From: Brachypodium distachyon
Taxonomy: Eukaryota; Streptophyta; Magnoliopsida; Poales; Poaceae
DNA: 64,000 bases
Reading direction: 5' to 3'
Assembly: GCF_000005505.3 (NCBI RefSeq)
Contig: NC_016134.3
Location: 9,530,624-9,594,623 of the forward strand
The notes under the pieces are model-generated. The model was not told the DNA's origin, made no database searches, and was given only the letters and a program-made list of their open reading frames with translations. The position numbers were made by a program, and so were the translations under genes. Below, in pieces: positions 34,976-47,014 of this stretch (position 1 is the stretch's first letter; the number at the start of each line of letters is the position of its first letter).

Positions 34976-36259
34976 AGTACTACTATACAGTTCTTTGTTG
35001 GGGTTTTCTAGAGCTTGATTTTGAGAATGGTGTAAATTAAATTAGTCTTTTCTCCTTAAACGAGAAAATGGTGTTTCTTTCTGAGTGGTACTAGGTACTA
35101 ACTAGATACAAGTCTTTGATAATGGTAATGTTATTGTGAATCTTCTTGGCCAAAATGGTTTTCTTTGGCCCAGTCCAATCTAGCTTGTATCTGAATTCTT
35201 CTCACTTGCATACTAAACATCTTGCCTTTTTTGATAGTAACCGGCAGTACGTACTCCAAACAGCTCCGTCCACAAACGACGAGTAGAATAAAGATACTGG
35301 ATTTGGCTTTGGCCCAGAAGTGGGCGATTGACGATTGTGCAGGCGGCGCTGGTTTGAATCCTTTCCCAGTTTGGCGTTTTCTGAAAACTTGCCCGCATGG
35401 AATTTCTCGTGGTCCTTTGACGATTTGGCCCATCAATATTATTTTCGGCCCAATCAGAGGCTCTCGACGATCTAGCCCATCAATTTTGGAGGCCCGTTTT
35501 GAGGGCTCAGGCCGACAGAAGCCCACAGCAGGCGGAGGACTGGAGGAGGATCCGGCTGCCGCAGACGGTTCCCCGTCGCTCATATTCTCCGGCTTCTCTC
35601 TGTCTTAGGTTTTCTCTTCTCTAGTTCTCTGCAAGTTCCTATAGATGCCTCGTATTTTTTTTAATTTCTCTCCTGAACATTCTGCATCTCGTCACATTTC
35701 TTTTTATTTTTTTATTTTGAGAAAGCGGTCTCCCCCAATTTCCGTTATTAGAAACGACCACACTGTGCACACTCGTTACATATTTCAGCTGAAAAAACAG
35801 TAATTGCAGAAAAGAACTTCCAACCGCAACAAAGTCAGCATGTACCATGCCATGTATCAAAAATCTGCATACTAGTTGCATGCGGCCTATATATATGCAA
35901 ATATTTTGCTGTCTAGCTCTTCTTAATGCAATAAATGTATTTCCTGTCCTTCTCCAATAAAAGGGATTCACCACCCACATGAGACACCATGCAACCAAGC
36001 TAGAATTAGCCAGCCCTTGAAGAAGAAGACGACAAACATTTTGGCCTACAAGAACTGTGTTCAAGTTATAATGAGTGTGGGAGGTTGGAGCATAGCTTTA
36101 CAAAGCCTACCCTGGACATATATATATATGTGTGTACTTCTTGTGTTTCCGCCCATGACCATGAGGTTCACTTCATGCCTAAAGTAGAGATTAAAGATTG
36201 TGATACTCCCAAGCTAGCTACTACATGATCAAAACTGAAGGGGTGGGAGATTGGAGTAA
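34976..36259. other. Intergenic with a promoter-like patch
   Basis: Between 35290 and 35520 there are five GGCCCA/GCCCA (site II-like) motifs, followed by a pyrimidine-rich, GC-rich stretch (35520-35640) resembling a 5' UTR for a + strand gene. No coding exon follows. On the minus strand 35583-35131 is open (150 codons, starting MSDGEPSAAAGSSS) but has no recognisable domain. It may be a captured or displaced promoter. Confidence 0.3.
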
Positions 36260-37560
36260 GAGCGTCTCTAGCAGATACCGAATACCACCCAGAACCGAAA
36301 AATAACCGCCGTTTTTCGGTTTCGGTAGGAAAACCCCTAGCAGATACCGAAAACGGACCCTCACCCGAAAAAAGTTTTCGGGGATCTGATCTCCCGGGTG
36401 AGAAATCCCAATAACGCAGGTTGGAGATCGGATTGGTGCCTTAACGAAACTCAGCTGAACTCGTTGGCGGGAGGGAATTTCCACTTCGCGCGCGAGCTCC
36501 AACTACCCGTCGTCGCCGCCGCCGATCCGAGCTCCTTCCGGCCAAACACAGCCCCACAAAGTCCGACATGGAGTTCCCCAAAGCATCGAGTGCGGATCCA
36601 CGACGGTTCCCAGCGGCGCCTACCCTCCCACGGGTCATCTTCAACCCGAGGCTTCCGGCGGCGGCGCCTTCCCCGCCTCCATCGGCAACCCTGTGTTGGC
36701 TGCTTCCAAACGGAAGAGGCAGGGAAACCAGACAGGGCAGGGACAAGTCCCGACCGCAAGGGCACCAACGGTCCCACGTCATCAACCGGTTGCCGTTGCA
36801 CATGCGGACGCTCCGTTTGCCATGCCCGAGGGGAACGGAGGGCGGGTGAAGATGACGGCCAGGATGAAGAGGAAGATGGCGGCCACTCGAGGCCCCCACC
36901 CTCGTCCACCTGCTCCGGCGGCGGTGCCTCCGACCCAGCAATCGGTTGCCCCACAATTGTTCGACGATACGCCAAACAGGTAAAAGTTGCAAGCTATTCG
37001 TGAGGTCGAGCTCCAAAGGATCAACATTGTCGCGTGGAAGGCCAAAATTGAGGAGGAAAAGACGGCTGAGATTGTGCTTGCGAAGGAGAACAAGATCATG
37101 CTCATGGCTCCGACTAGGCTTGATCCACTTGCAAGGGAGTGGTGGGAACTGCAAAGAAATGAGATCATGCAGCATCGTCACCAAGCTGCCGTCGAGAAAG
37201 AGAAGGCGGCAGCAGCCTCTGCCGCTGCCGCTGCTGCTGCCGGAGTCGCAAATGGCGGCGATTCCGCTAACGGAGATGCGGCAACAACTGACGTTTGATG
37301 TGTACCTTTCTTTTTCGCAATTTCTAGAACTATATCTGAACGATGACGAACTGTCGATTTGTATCTGACGAACTGTCGATTTTCATGATTCGGTACCTGT
37401 TTTGGTTTTGCGTGGGCTGGCGCAGAACAGATACCGCATACCTTGTTTTCGGTTTTGTTCTCGGTTTCTGTTCTGACCGCTTTCTTTCAGAACCGAAAAA
37501 ACCTGATTCGCTACACGCGTTTTTTCGATTCAGCTTTTTCGGTAACCGCTAGAGTTGCTC
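36260..37560. mobile_element. PIF/Harbinger-like element
   Basis: A 1301 bp element flanked by TAA (36257-36259 and 37561-37563). Ends are GAGCGTCTCTAGCAG and, reversed, GAGCAACTCTAGCGG. The inner flanks share an ACCGAAAA-rich stretch in inverted orientation. The 3 bp TAA duplication and the terminal motif fit PIF/Harbinger. It lacks a transposase ORF and keeps only a remnant of an accessory ORF. Confidence 0.7.
36568..37298 (+). pseudogene. NAM-associated-domain-like ORF remnant
   Basis: The readable part (36693-37298) has a Pro/Ala-rich stretch, then a stop at 36981-36983. It continues with a charged helical segment (IEEEKTAEIVLAKENKIMLM, then LDPLAREWWELQRNEIM), the pattern of the C-terminal 'NAM-associated' domain of Harbinger ORF1 / Myb-SANT accessory proteins. 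A run of about 15 Ala follows. In intact elements this accessory protein helps transposase reach the DNA. A stop and the lack of a Myb domain show decay. Confidence 0.5.
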
Positions 37561-38049
37561 TAAACCAAAACCACACGACGAAGGACAAGAATACACCATT
37601 CTACACTGAGTGAGACATAAATACAATCTTACTTTACAGGAGGTGATGCAGATGATTTTCATTCCATGCATGTATGTTCACATCTATCTTACTCATGTCT
37701 CATGTCAATATACATGGCACTCCATCCTTCAGTTACTCCCTAGCTAGCTACTACATGATTAACGGTTTTCTCGCATGTGTATACAAGATTGGGGAAATGG
37801 AATATCTGTTGTTCATGGATTAAGCAAAAATCTAAATTTATGTCTTAAATTCACACGGCTACAAAACTGATGATTTCTCAAAACTGTTACATGCATCTGG
37901 AGAGAACTATTATGTTTGTGCACTCACGCTATTTTAGTATACACTTGACTAATGCATATCCAGCTTGATAAAGGCCATGTGGCAATATCTCCTTCTCCAT
38001 ATCCAGCATGTAACAATTAGAGAAAGAATAGATATATAGATAGAAAGGA
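37561..38049. other. Intergenic
   Basis: AT-rich, nothing recognised. Confidence 0.4.
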
Positions 38050-39106
38050 AAAGAGGCAGGATATAATGGACACCTCGTCCCCTCCGCCGTCGCCCCCTCC
38101 CACACACACATCCCATGGAGATTCCTCACCCACCCCACCTCCGCCCCTCGTCGGGTCCTCGTCGGCAATTCAATTATCCCCATCTCGGGCTCGGACCCTA
38201 TATAGCTGGCTTGGTCCCCTCCAATCACCCATGGCTTCTTGCACCCTCCCCTGGCACTTCACCGCTCAGATCGTCCGAGATGCAACTTCGGTCGCCTCCT
38301 CCAGATCTGCCACCCTGAAGCATATCGGAGCTTCCTTCGTGTCCTGGGAGCCTTCATCGCCTCCAGATCTGTCGATTCAGGGACCCCTGGGGCGATGGAG
38401 CGGTCAGATCGGTGGTGTCACCCCACGCGGTGGCCTTGCTTACTTCTAGACAGATCGACGGCGGGTGCACCTCCTTCGGCTTGCAGGGAAGAAAGCACCT
38501 CTGTAGGGCCTGACGAAGCCGCCTCAGGTGTTGGAGATGTAGATCCACCGACTCTCCTTCGGGATGGCGTCGTCGGACATCAGCTCGGCATCCCTATGAT
38601 GACAGAGGCCACGCGCCAAGTCTTCATTGACGCTGTCCGCAAGCCTCTCGCGGCTTCCCCTCCATGCCAGTCCAGCAGGAATCCTGTCATTCTACATGAC
38701 AGGCCAGGTTCGGCCTTTCTTGGCTCCATGTTACTTCAATTCCACTTCATGGTTTTCCTCCCCCACTCGCCGCTTTGTTGCTTTGCCTCTATCGTTTTCG
38801 CTCTGGATCACGCCACAATAATCTTAGCAAAGTTCATAATTTTTTTTGTAAAAAGTGCGTTGAACTTAAATTTTAATTGTTACCTGCATTGCTTTATGGT
38901 CCACTCGAACAGAGTCACCATTTTCAAATCTTCAGTTCTTTCATGTGATGTTCTGATTTCTTTTGTTTGTTTGATCTTTTAAGTTCGGCGTGGATGTTGT
39001 CCACATTTATGCTTGCCATAATGCTACTCTATCCCAGTGCTTGGGCCTCCATCTCTGTTGTGAGGCCCATGAAGGCCAACTTAGATTGCTCTCAAAAAAA
39101 AAAGGC
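38050..39106 (+). mobile_element. Possible polyA retroposon
   Basis: A GC-rich first half and AT-rich second half end in a 10-base A run (39097-39106) after a region without coding sense. The overlapping ORFs (38066-38449 and 38239-38982) have no recognisable domain. No target duplication was found, so this rests on composition plus the A run only. Confidence 0.3.
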
Positions 39107-39649
39107 CTTACCTATGTCTCAAGGCCCAATAGGGTCAACCAAGGTCCGACACACCCCCTTGGGAGCTACCTCTACTAGCTAGGCCCACTTTGCAGCCAGA
39201 TGTCTCGGCTAGCTATTCTAGACCCGGAACCGCCGAGCAGTGCGCAATACCTCTGAATTTTACAGGCCCCCTCCTCCCCTGTTTTGTATTGGCCCCTGGT
39301 ACACTGCTCCGGGAGGAAACAGCTACCAAGCCAGCAACCAGAAACAACATCGTACAATCAAATTGTTCTTCGAGTAACATGAAGACCTAATTATGAGAAC
39401 ATGATACATCATATAATAGGAATACAAATCAAACAATTCCCCGCGGGATGTTTTTTCGAGTAGACAAGCCAACCTACATGCAATGCACCTCCGCCTTCAT
39501 TTTCTGCCATGGCATTAGCTCCATCCTAAAATACAAAATTCCACATGCCCCCCCCCCCTCTCCCCCCGCCGCCGGTTCACCACCCAATAAAAAACTCAGC
39601 CCTCGTATATATATGGAACAGAAAGAAAAGTTCCACACACAACCAAGTA
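39107..39649. other. Intergenic
   Basis: Contains a C-rich run at about 39550-39567. No gene seen. Confidence 0.4.
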
Positions 39650-39762
39650 CTCCCTCCGATCCTAAATTGTTGTCGAAATATTACATGTATCTAGACGCTT
39701 TTTAAGAATAGATACATCCATATTTGGGCAAATTTGAGTCAAGAATTTAGGATCAGAGGGAG
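39650..39762. mobile_element. Stowaway MITE (intact)
   Basis: A 113 bp element with near-perfect ends CTCCCTCCGATCCTAAAT / ATTTAGGATCAGAGGGAG and TA at 39648-39649 and 39763-39764. It is the best reference copy for the MITEs at 26518 and 32908. Confidence 0.95.
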
Positions 39763-40299
39763 TACTTGACTACTTATATCGTTATATAACATATCACTAA
39801 ATGAGAGGTAGGGTATTGATTAGGCTCACATAACCCCCTAATCTGTGATGACTAACGGTTCACTTAACCACCCCTAGATTGGGATTAGACCATCAAAACT
39901 GGGTGTTTGGAATCCTGGAACACCGACTCATACAATGGGGAAAAGGCGACACAATTCAGCCATGGTGATGGCATTGGTGATTAAACAACATTACGTTAAT
40001 TCGGCCCTACGTGATGAATGCAATCGAACGGCTGCAGTGCCTTGGGGTCTTTGTTCATGCATGTGCACGTACGCCATCGTGTTGAATGCTCAGGCGCCTT
40101 GGGGTCTTCTTTCATAGAATAGAACTTTTTCCAAAAGATACATATGAATTTTCCTGAGGTGAGCAAACACTCTGAAAGTAAACTGGATTTGTTATCAATA
40201 CCCTAGAAAACTCAAATATTTTTGTGCTTTCAGTGGGCCTAAAATAATAATGGATGGATAAACTATGTCAAAGATTTGTTTTTTGTGTCTCTTATCGGA
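39763..40299. other. Intergenic
   Basis: No feature recognised. Confidence 0.4.
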
Positions 40300-41330
40300 T
40301 TTCATTAAGTTTCCAATATCATGACCCGGGTAAATGTTTTCATGCGGTTTTTGACCGGTCATAAAATCGTTGTACGGTCTATTTTCGTGGGCTATCTTGA
40401 CACCTAGCTAGTACATGTTTTTCGCCAGTCAAGAAAAATCGCTGTTCTGGCTGTTTTCGCGAGTCAGAAAAATCACTGTTCCGGACGATTTTCCGACATC
40501 ATGACCCTGCTACACAGGGTCAGGCAGTTCTGAGCTTCTGACGAAAAATCACCGTTTTGGCACTTTGTGTGGGCTGCAGCCCATGTTTCTTGGGTTTTCG
40601 GTCCATTTTACGATATCGTGACTTTCGGTACAAGGTTTCGGTCCTTTTTGCACCGGTGCAAAAACAAAACCGTTTTTCGATATCGTGACCCTCGCTACAC
40701 GGTTTCAGACCATTTTTGGCATATCAAGAAAATCATTGTTTTGTTCGTTTCTGTGGGCTATAGCCCTTGTTCTTGTTTTGTCCAATATAATGATCCTGGT
40801 ACATGATTTTGAGCCGGTTTGGGTCGATGCAAAAGAATCACAGTTTGGGCCGATAGCTTGCATTTTTGGGTTTTCGGACGATTTTTTAGTATCATGACCC
40901 CGATAGACATTTTTGGGCTGTTTTGGGCTAGCGTACAAAAAACAAATCACCTTTTTTGGCTATTTTCTTCGACCGTTGGCTCAATGATTTTTTTTCAGTG
41001 TTTGGCTTATTTTCGGGCCATTTTGGGCCGGTGCTGAAAAAACAAAGGTTTGGCAATTTTCATGCGCTATAGCTTATGTTTTTCTTCAACCAATTTTCGA
41101 TACCGTGAACGGCGATACATGGTGTCATACCTTTTTGGGCATGTCCAGAAAAATCACCGTTTTTGCTCCCATGTTGCTTTGGGTTTTCGGTCGATTTTCT
41201 GATATCGTGATCCCTGGTGCACGATATCGGGCCCTTTTTAGCTGGTGTAGAGAAAACATTGTTTTGTCAGTTTTTTTGGATTTGGGACGCACCGCTGCCG
41301 ATGTAGAAAAAAACAGCATTTTGGTCGTCT
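40300..41330. repeat. Degenerate tandem repeat, ~105 bp period
   Basis: A phrase like GATATCGTGACCCNGGTACA recurs at about 40316, 40496, 40612, 40679, 40783, 40892, 41098 and 41200. Between occurrences, TTTTGGGC-type, AAAATCACCGTTTT-type and GGGCTATAGCCC-type phrases come in similar order. Spacing clusters near 102-116 bp, with one short unit and two double ones, so it is an old satellite-like array with lost and rearranged units. There is no coding sense. Confidence 0.75.
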
Positions 41331-42327
41331 TAGTTTTTTTTAGAATGATGTGTATTCAAATTCGATATCCATTGTAGGTATAGTGATTTGGGTAAAGAAT
41401 CAATGAACTATAAAAGTAACTCTTAGAACTAAGAATTACATTGAAGTCTTTCAAAATAAATCTTCTCCATGGTATCAATCTTGGCAACACTAAGTACCGT
41501 CAATGCTTAGATAAAGATATATCAATCAGACCGGAGCGGCGATATCGCCATTCGAACACCTACCCAAACTTTACTACCTTCGAAAGTTTCCCAAAGCCCC
41601 TTTAGTTGCCCATGCAAGAAAAGATGGGAAACCATGAGCGTTAAATGTACTTGGACCAGAGAAGATCGCCTGAAGGTACAGGTTGTCGAACCATAAGATC
41701 TTTATTGGAATGCGAGAGAAGGATTCCAAATCCACAGAAGATCAAGCCAATAAAAGCACCGAGATATGTTTAAAAAAAACCATTTGATCCGTATGAATGG
41801 TTCTGCGTGGACACACAAGATCGGACACACCAAACTTGCGGACGGAAAAACCCTTTGGGTCAATGGCATTGCCCGGTAAAGCATGCCAAAGAAGAGGAAG
41901 AATCAGGGTATCTTTATTATAAACAACGCCGCACCTACCATCTACCAAAGCGTTGTCGACGAGGAACTCAAACGAGTAATTAAACCTTTCTTACAACCTC
42001 TAGAAAGATCGAAGGTTACCTCATGTCACACCATCAAGATGGCGACTGGAGACGAGGGGAATCGACAAATCCCTGCTGTAGCTAGCTACAACGTCGTGGT
42101 CTTCCTTTCCTCCTGGAACCTAAGCACTTGCCGCGCCAGGGGTTGTCAGGGATTATTGAGAACCGATAGTATATTCTGCAGTCTGGCACCACAAGGCCCA
42201 AATAAAAGCCCATTGAAAATGCCGAGCAAGCACCCCACCCCACTGCACCAAATCGGCAAGAGAAATTACTCCATCCAGGGGGACCAAATCGCAAAAGCTC
42301 TACTGGTTTCAGTTTCTTTCGTCTTAA
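41331..42327. other. Unassigned low-GC sequence left of CACTA-2
   Basis: Short ORFs on the minus strand (41742-41948) look mildly coding-like, but no family is recognised. It may be another decayed retroelement. Confidence 0.3.
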
Positions 42328-42354
42328 CACTACTACAAAACGGTCTATATGCAA

Positions 42355-42665
42355 CGGCAGATCAGTAACGGGTCTGGCGCGACCGTTACTGATGAACAAC
42401 ATCAGTGTCGGTCGCGGCCGCGACCGTTACTGATGAACACAACGGGCTCTGCCCGTCCCCGCCCAGCCATACATCAGTGGCGGTCGAGCGAGACGACCGC
42501 CACTGATGAACCATCATAGCTCGCGAGTTACATCAGTGGCGGTCGGCTAAGAGGCAACCGCCACTGATGAACCACGCATCAGTAACGGTCGCCCCAACGC
42601 GACCGTTACTGATGTGCCCACAATTATCAGTAACGGTCGCCCAATTCCCGACCGCCACTGATGAT
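42355..42665. repeat. CACTA-2 5' subterminal hairpin array
   Basis: Six palindromic units of about 40 bp, each ATCAGT-(AAC or GGC)-GGTCG ... CGACC-G(TT/CC)ACTGAT. Two alternative cores, TAACGG and TGGCGG, occur within the array. Confidence 0.85.
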
Positions 42666-43037
42666 CATCGTGGTTTAAATTCGCTGGGCAGAGCCACAGC
42701 TCGTCGCGCTGCGCGTCGTAACGGACCAGCTGCGGCCCCTTCACTTCCGGCGACGGCAAGGCGCTGCCCGATGGCGCCATGGCCGCCGACGAGCCCCCCA
42801 GGTAGCCCCTCCTCCCTCCCCCTTCCTCCTCTCTCCCCCCCACACCGGCGGCACCGTCTCCATGGCCGGCGGGCGGCCATGGCCGTCGAGCTCCATTTTT
42901 AGAGCTCCGGCGGCCGGCGAGCTCCGATTCTCGACCCCGAAGCTTCCCTCTCCCTCCCGATCTCTCTCGTCGGCCTCCAATTTCTCTCCGAATGTCTCTA
43001 ATTTCAAATTTTTAGTTAGCTCCGGTTAATTAACACA

Positions 43038-46000
43038 ATGATTAGGCTAACTATTTTGCTTTGTTTTTTTTCTTGTGTATTGTGTTGTAGATCGAAGGAC
43101 CGTTCTTGGATGTACGCCAAGGAAAGAATCAATGCTCGATGGATAACCGAATGGACGGTCTTTTTTGGAGTCGCGAAAGGTGATATGGAACGAAAAGGAC
43201 TTTTGATGATGCGTTGTCCATGTCGCAAATGTGGAAACACATGCATGATGAAGCCTGAAGATGTTCAGATGCACGTGCTGGCATTGGGTTTTGTGGAAGG
43301 TTATTCTCACTGGACTTGTCACGGGGAGGATGCGGTTGATGTCGGTAGCGGTAGCAAAGATGATGATGTCCTGCGGTATGATCTGGCGAATGATTCCGAG
43401 GAAGAAACAAGGATCGATGAGGAGGCTAATGTGGAAGGTGAAGGAGCTCCACGTGGCAGGATTGCCGAAATGCTAGATGACCGTACCTACGGGACCAGCT
43501 GGAGGACCCCGAAGATGAGGCAGAGTCTGCTCAGTTCAAAAAATTGTTGGAGGACGTAAACACATCCTTGTATGATGGAGCTGACCAAGAAAACAACGTG
43601 CTTGAAGTGACGCTCGAACTTTTGAGGCTGAAGGCAGCATCATGCTGGTCAGACAAGGGCTTCACGAACTTGTTGAGTTACCTTGCTTCGGTTTTTCCAC
43701 AGCCAAACAAGTTGCCCAAGAGCACATACGAGGCGAAGAAGATTACATGCCCGCTTGGATTAGATTGCGTGAAACATCATTCATGTCCAAACGACTGCAT
43801 GGTATACATTGGAGAGTACGAGAATCATGAGAGCTGCCACATATGCGGTCTATCGAGATACAAGAAGAAAAACGCCAGAGCTGGCGAAGACGATGGGGAA
43901 GAAGTGATGAAGGGCAGGCCGACAAAGACTGTCTGGTATCTTACGGCAGGTGGCCGAGTTGAGCGTTGGATGCAGAACGTTAAGGACACGAGGTATCTCG
44001 TCTATCACGATCCGGCGCAGGCTGCATTCGATCCTGACGGGCACTACCGTGTGGAGGAAGCTGGAGTCCTAAGACACCCTGCCAATGGGACTCAGTGGAG
44101 GAACTTCGACACGGCATTTCTAGATTTCATGGCAGAGCCCAGAAACCTGAGGCTCGGTCTCAGCACTGACGGGATAAATCTTTTCGAAAACATGAACAAC
44201 AAGCACAACACATGGCCAGTTATCTTGTTTGTCTACAACCTTCCTCCATGGTTAAACATGAAGAGAAAGTACATCCACATGTGCATGCTCATACAGGGTC
44301 CAAAGCAGCCGGGAGCTGACCTAAATGTGTATCTGCAGCTAGTGAAGGATGAGCTGAAGCAGCTTTGGAACCCTGGCAGAGTGGTTTGGGACGCAAATAA
44401 GAGGGAGTACTTCACGATAAGAGCAGCGCTTCTGACCTGCGTGCATGACTACCCCGCGAATGGAAATAATTAATGCTAGGTGACACATGGCTACAAGGCC
44501 TGTACAAAGTGCGGGGAAAACACGACATCAGAGAAGTTGCCCGCTTCATCCAAAATTGTTTACAAGGGCCACCGAAAGTGGTTGGATGCTAAAGACCCTT
44601 GGAGGGATGACAAGGAAAGGTTCAATGGGAAGACGGAGCACGGGACAGCGCCGAAGGAGAAGTCTGGTATGCAAATCCTTGAAATTGTGAACGATCTTGA
44701 GGTTGTCCCCGAAAAGATTGCTGCGAAGAAATATAAGGAACCTGAAGGCGTCGTGTGGAAAAGGAGGTCCGTATTCTGGAACCTGGAGTACTGGGCACAT
44801 TTAGAATGCCGCCACAGCATAGATGTCATGCAGGTGGAGAAAAATGTATGCGACAGCGTGCTGGGGTTGCTGATGAACATTTCAGGGAAGACGAAAGATG
44901 GACCCAATGCACGGAAGGACCTAGCACTCATGTCTATCAGGAAAGAGTTGTGGGGCAAAAATCAAGTGTCGGCAGCCGACAAGAATGGTTTTGTGACGGT
45001 GACCACGCGGTGTCGTCTTGCATGTTACAACCTGTACAAAGACGAGTTGCATAGGATGTGCCAGTGCCTGCAGGGCATTAAAGTCCCATCGAACTACTCG
45101 TCGAGCATCAAGCATCTAGTTAACATGAAGAGTCACAAGCTATCTGGCATGAAGTCTCACGACAACCATGTCATACTCACTCAGTTACTTCCAGTCGGAA
45201 TCAGAGGTATCATGGAGCCGCACGTAAGGGAGACAATCATGAAGCTTTCTGACTTCTTTGACAGCATCTCACAGAAGTCAATCACCGTTAGACGATGCCA
45301 GATACTGAAAGATAGTATGATACAGATTCTGTGCGAGCTCGAGATGTTCTTCCCTCCATCATTCTTCGATATCATGGTCCATCTAATGATTCACATATGC
45401 GATGAGATCTTGTCTCTAGGGCCCTCGTTCCTGCATAACATGTATGGCCCTGAATGATACAATGGGGTTCCGAAGCGGTATGTTCGTAACAGATCGTGTC
45501 CGGAAGGTAGCATCGTGGAAGGTTTTAGTGCAGAAGAGTGCATCGAATTCTGCACGGATTGGTTGGCCGATTAGAAATCAATAGGTGTTCCCGAATCACG
45601 GCACAAGGGCAAGCTCGATGGCGAAGGTGGCCTTGGACATACATACCTTAATGTCTATGGAAGAGGAAGTGAAGCTGACTTTGAAAGAGCACATTTGGTT
45701 GTGTTGCAAACTGTCGATTGCTGCCGGCTTTATCAGGAAATGCACATGGAACAACTGCGAAATGAAAATCCTAAAAGAGGAGAAGTCTGGATCCACTGGG
45801 AGCACAATAAAACATTCGCAGCTAAGCTGAAGAATTATTGGTACGGCAGGGAGACGACCAATGTATCAGAAGAGACGGTTGCATGTTTGTCACGGGAATC
45901 TGCTTACCACGTCTCTACTTGGCAATCATATGCGATCAACGGCTATAACTTCTACGCTGCGTCTCAGGACCGTAAAAGCACGTATCAAAATAGTAGTGTA

Positions 46001-46548
46001 GTCATGACTTCTGAGACCGCGACCGACGACAACAGCAAAACCAAAGCGTTCTTTGGCGTTATCGAGGAGATCTAGGAATTGGAGTACTCGATCACAAAGA
46101 TCCCAATGTTCCGTGTAAGATGGACCAAAGGTGACAAAGAATAAAGTCACAGGTTCACGACGATGGTGCTACCTCCTGAGATCCCTCGTTAACAAGTTGA
46201 CGTGAGAAAAATCATGCAAGAGAGGAACCATGGGTCTTTGCTAAACAATGCAAGTAGGTTTTCTACATAGACGACCCGGCAAATAAAGGCCGCGTCGTAG
46301 TAAGAAGAGGGAAAAGAAGCATTGTTGGAGTGGACGGAGTTACTTCACAAGAAGACTACGAAGGTTTCCATGATCCGACGACCACCGCAGATGACGAAGA
46401 AGCGGAACGCACAATATTAATGAGGAAAAGGAGAGGGAAAAGAAGAAGTGATGGGAGCGAGAGCGAGAAAATAACACAAAAACCCTACCTCGGAAGCAGT
46501 TCTGCGAGGAGTCAAGTTATGACTTACCGAAGGAAGGAGAAGCACTAG
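43038..46548 (+). pseudogene. CACTA-2 TNP2-type transposase
   Basis: Domains in order: transposase-associated domain (WMYAKERINARWITEW near 43107, then a CPCRKCGN cysteine cluster); TNP2 core from about 43744 (PLGLDCVKHHSCPNDC, then CHICGLSRYK, GLSTDGINLF with its Asp near 44170); DUF4218 (about 45190-45450); and DUF4216-like (YHVSTWQSYAINGYNF near 45910). An intron acceptor (TTGTGTTGTAG) precedes 43091. Breaks: a frame change near 43490, in-frame stops at 44471-44479 between two TNP2 parts, a stop at 45455-45457, and more breaks after 45570. An intact TNP2 would cut and join the element's ends in the nucleus. Confidence 0.88.
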
Positions 46549-46854
46549 TAGTCACATTGTAAAAATGTACACGTACTGAATATTAATGCAAACTTTGTAC
46601 TAACTGAAATTATGTGTGATCCATGTACTTTTGTGTATGCATGTTAGTACATGGCTTTATGTGATGAATTTTTTTAATTAAATTTATCACAAATACTAGA
46701 CAAAATGCATGAATTTATTCATCAAACTTTCACTTTTTTGTTTCATCTATTGAATGTGACAAATGCATGTCCTAAAACACTCAAAAGGATAGGTTTTAAA
46801 AAATTTAAACATTCCTGTAATTTAAATTGGTACAAAGCTCAACAAGGATACATG

Positions 46855-47000
46855 CACATCAGTAACGGTCGGCTGGTTAACTGCCCGTTACTGATGTGCA
46901 TCTATACATCAGTGGCGGTCGCCTTCCCACGCGACCGTTACTGATGTGCATCTATACATCAGTAACGGTCGAGTGGGAGGGCGACTGCCAATGATGTACT
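46855..47000. repeat. Internal copy of the CACTA-2 hairpin array
   Basis: Three hairpin units of the subterminal type (ATCAGTAACGGTCG / GCGACCGTTACTGAT) lie between the two genes, directly upstream of a TATA box. An internal copy is unusual; it acts, or once acted, as the promoter-side binding array of the second gene or as a former element end. Confidence 0.85.
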
Positions 47001-47006
47001 TGGGCA

Positions 47007-47014
47007 TATAAAAG
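47007..47014 (+). promoter_or_regulatory. TATA box of CACTA-2 second gene
   Basis: TATAAAAG about 215 bp upstream of the likely ATG (47228) and 7 bp after the internal hairpin array, followed by a leader with GAAACCCTAGC. Confidence 0.65.

Noticed and set aside
42355..42665. Regular short palindromes that could suggest a CRISPR-like array
   Set aside because: Units are CACTA subterminal hairpins next to a CACTA terminus in a plant nuclear sequence. Spacing is irregular and there are no unique spacers or cas genes.
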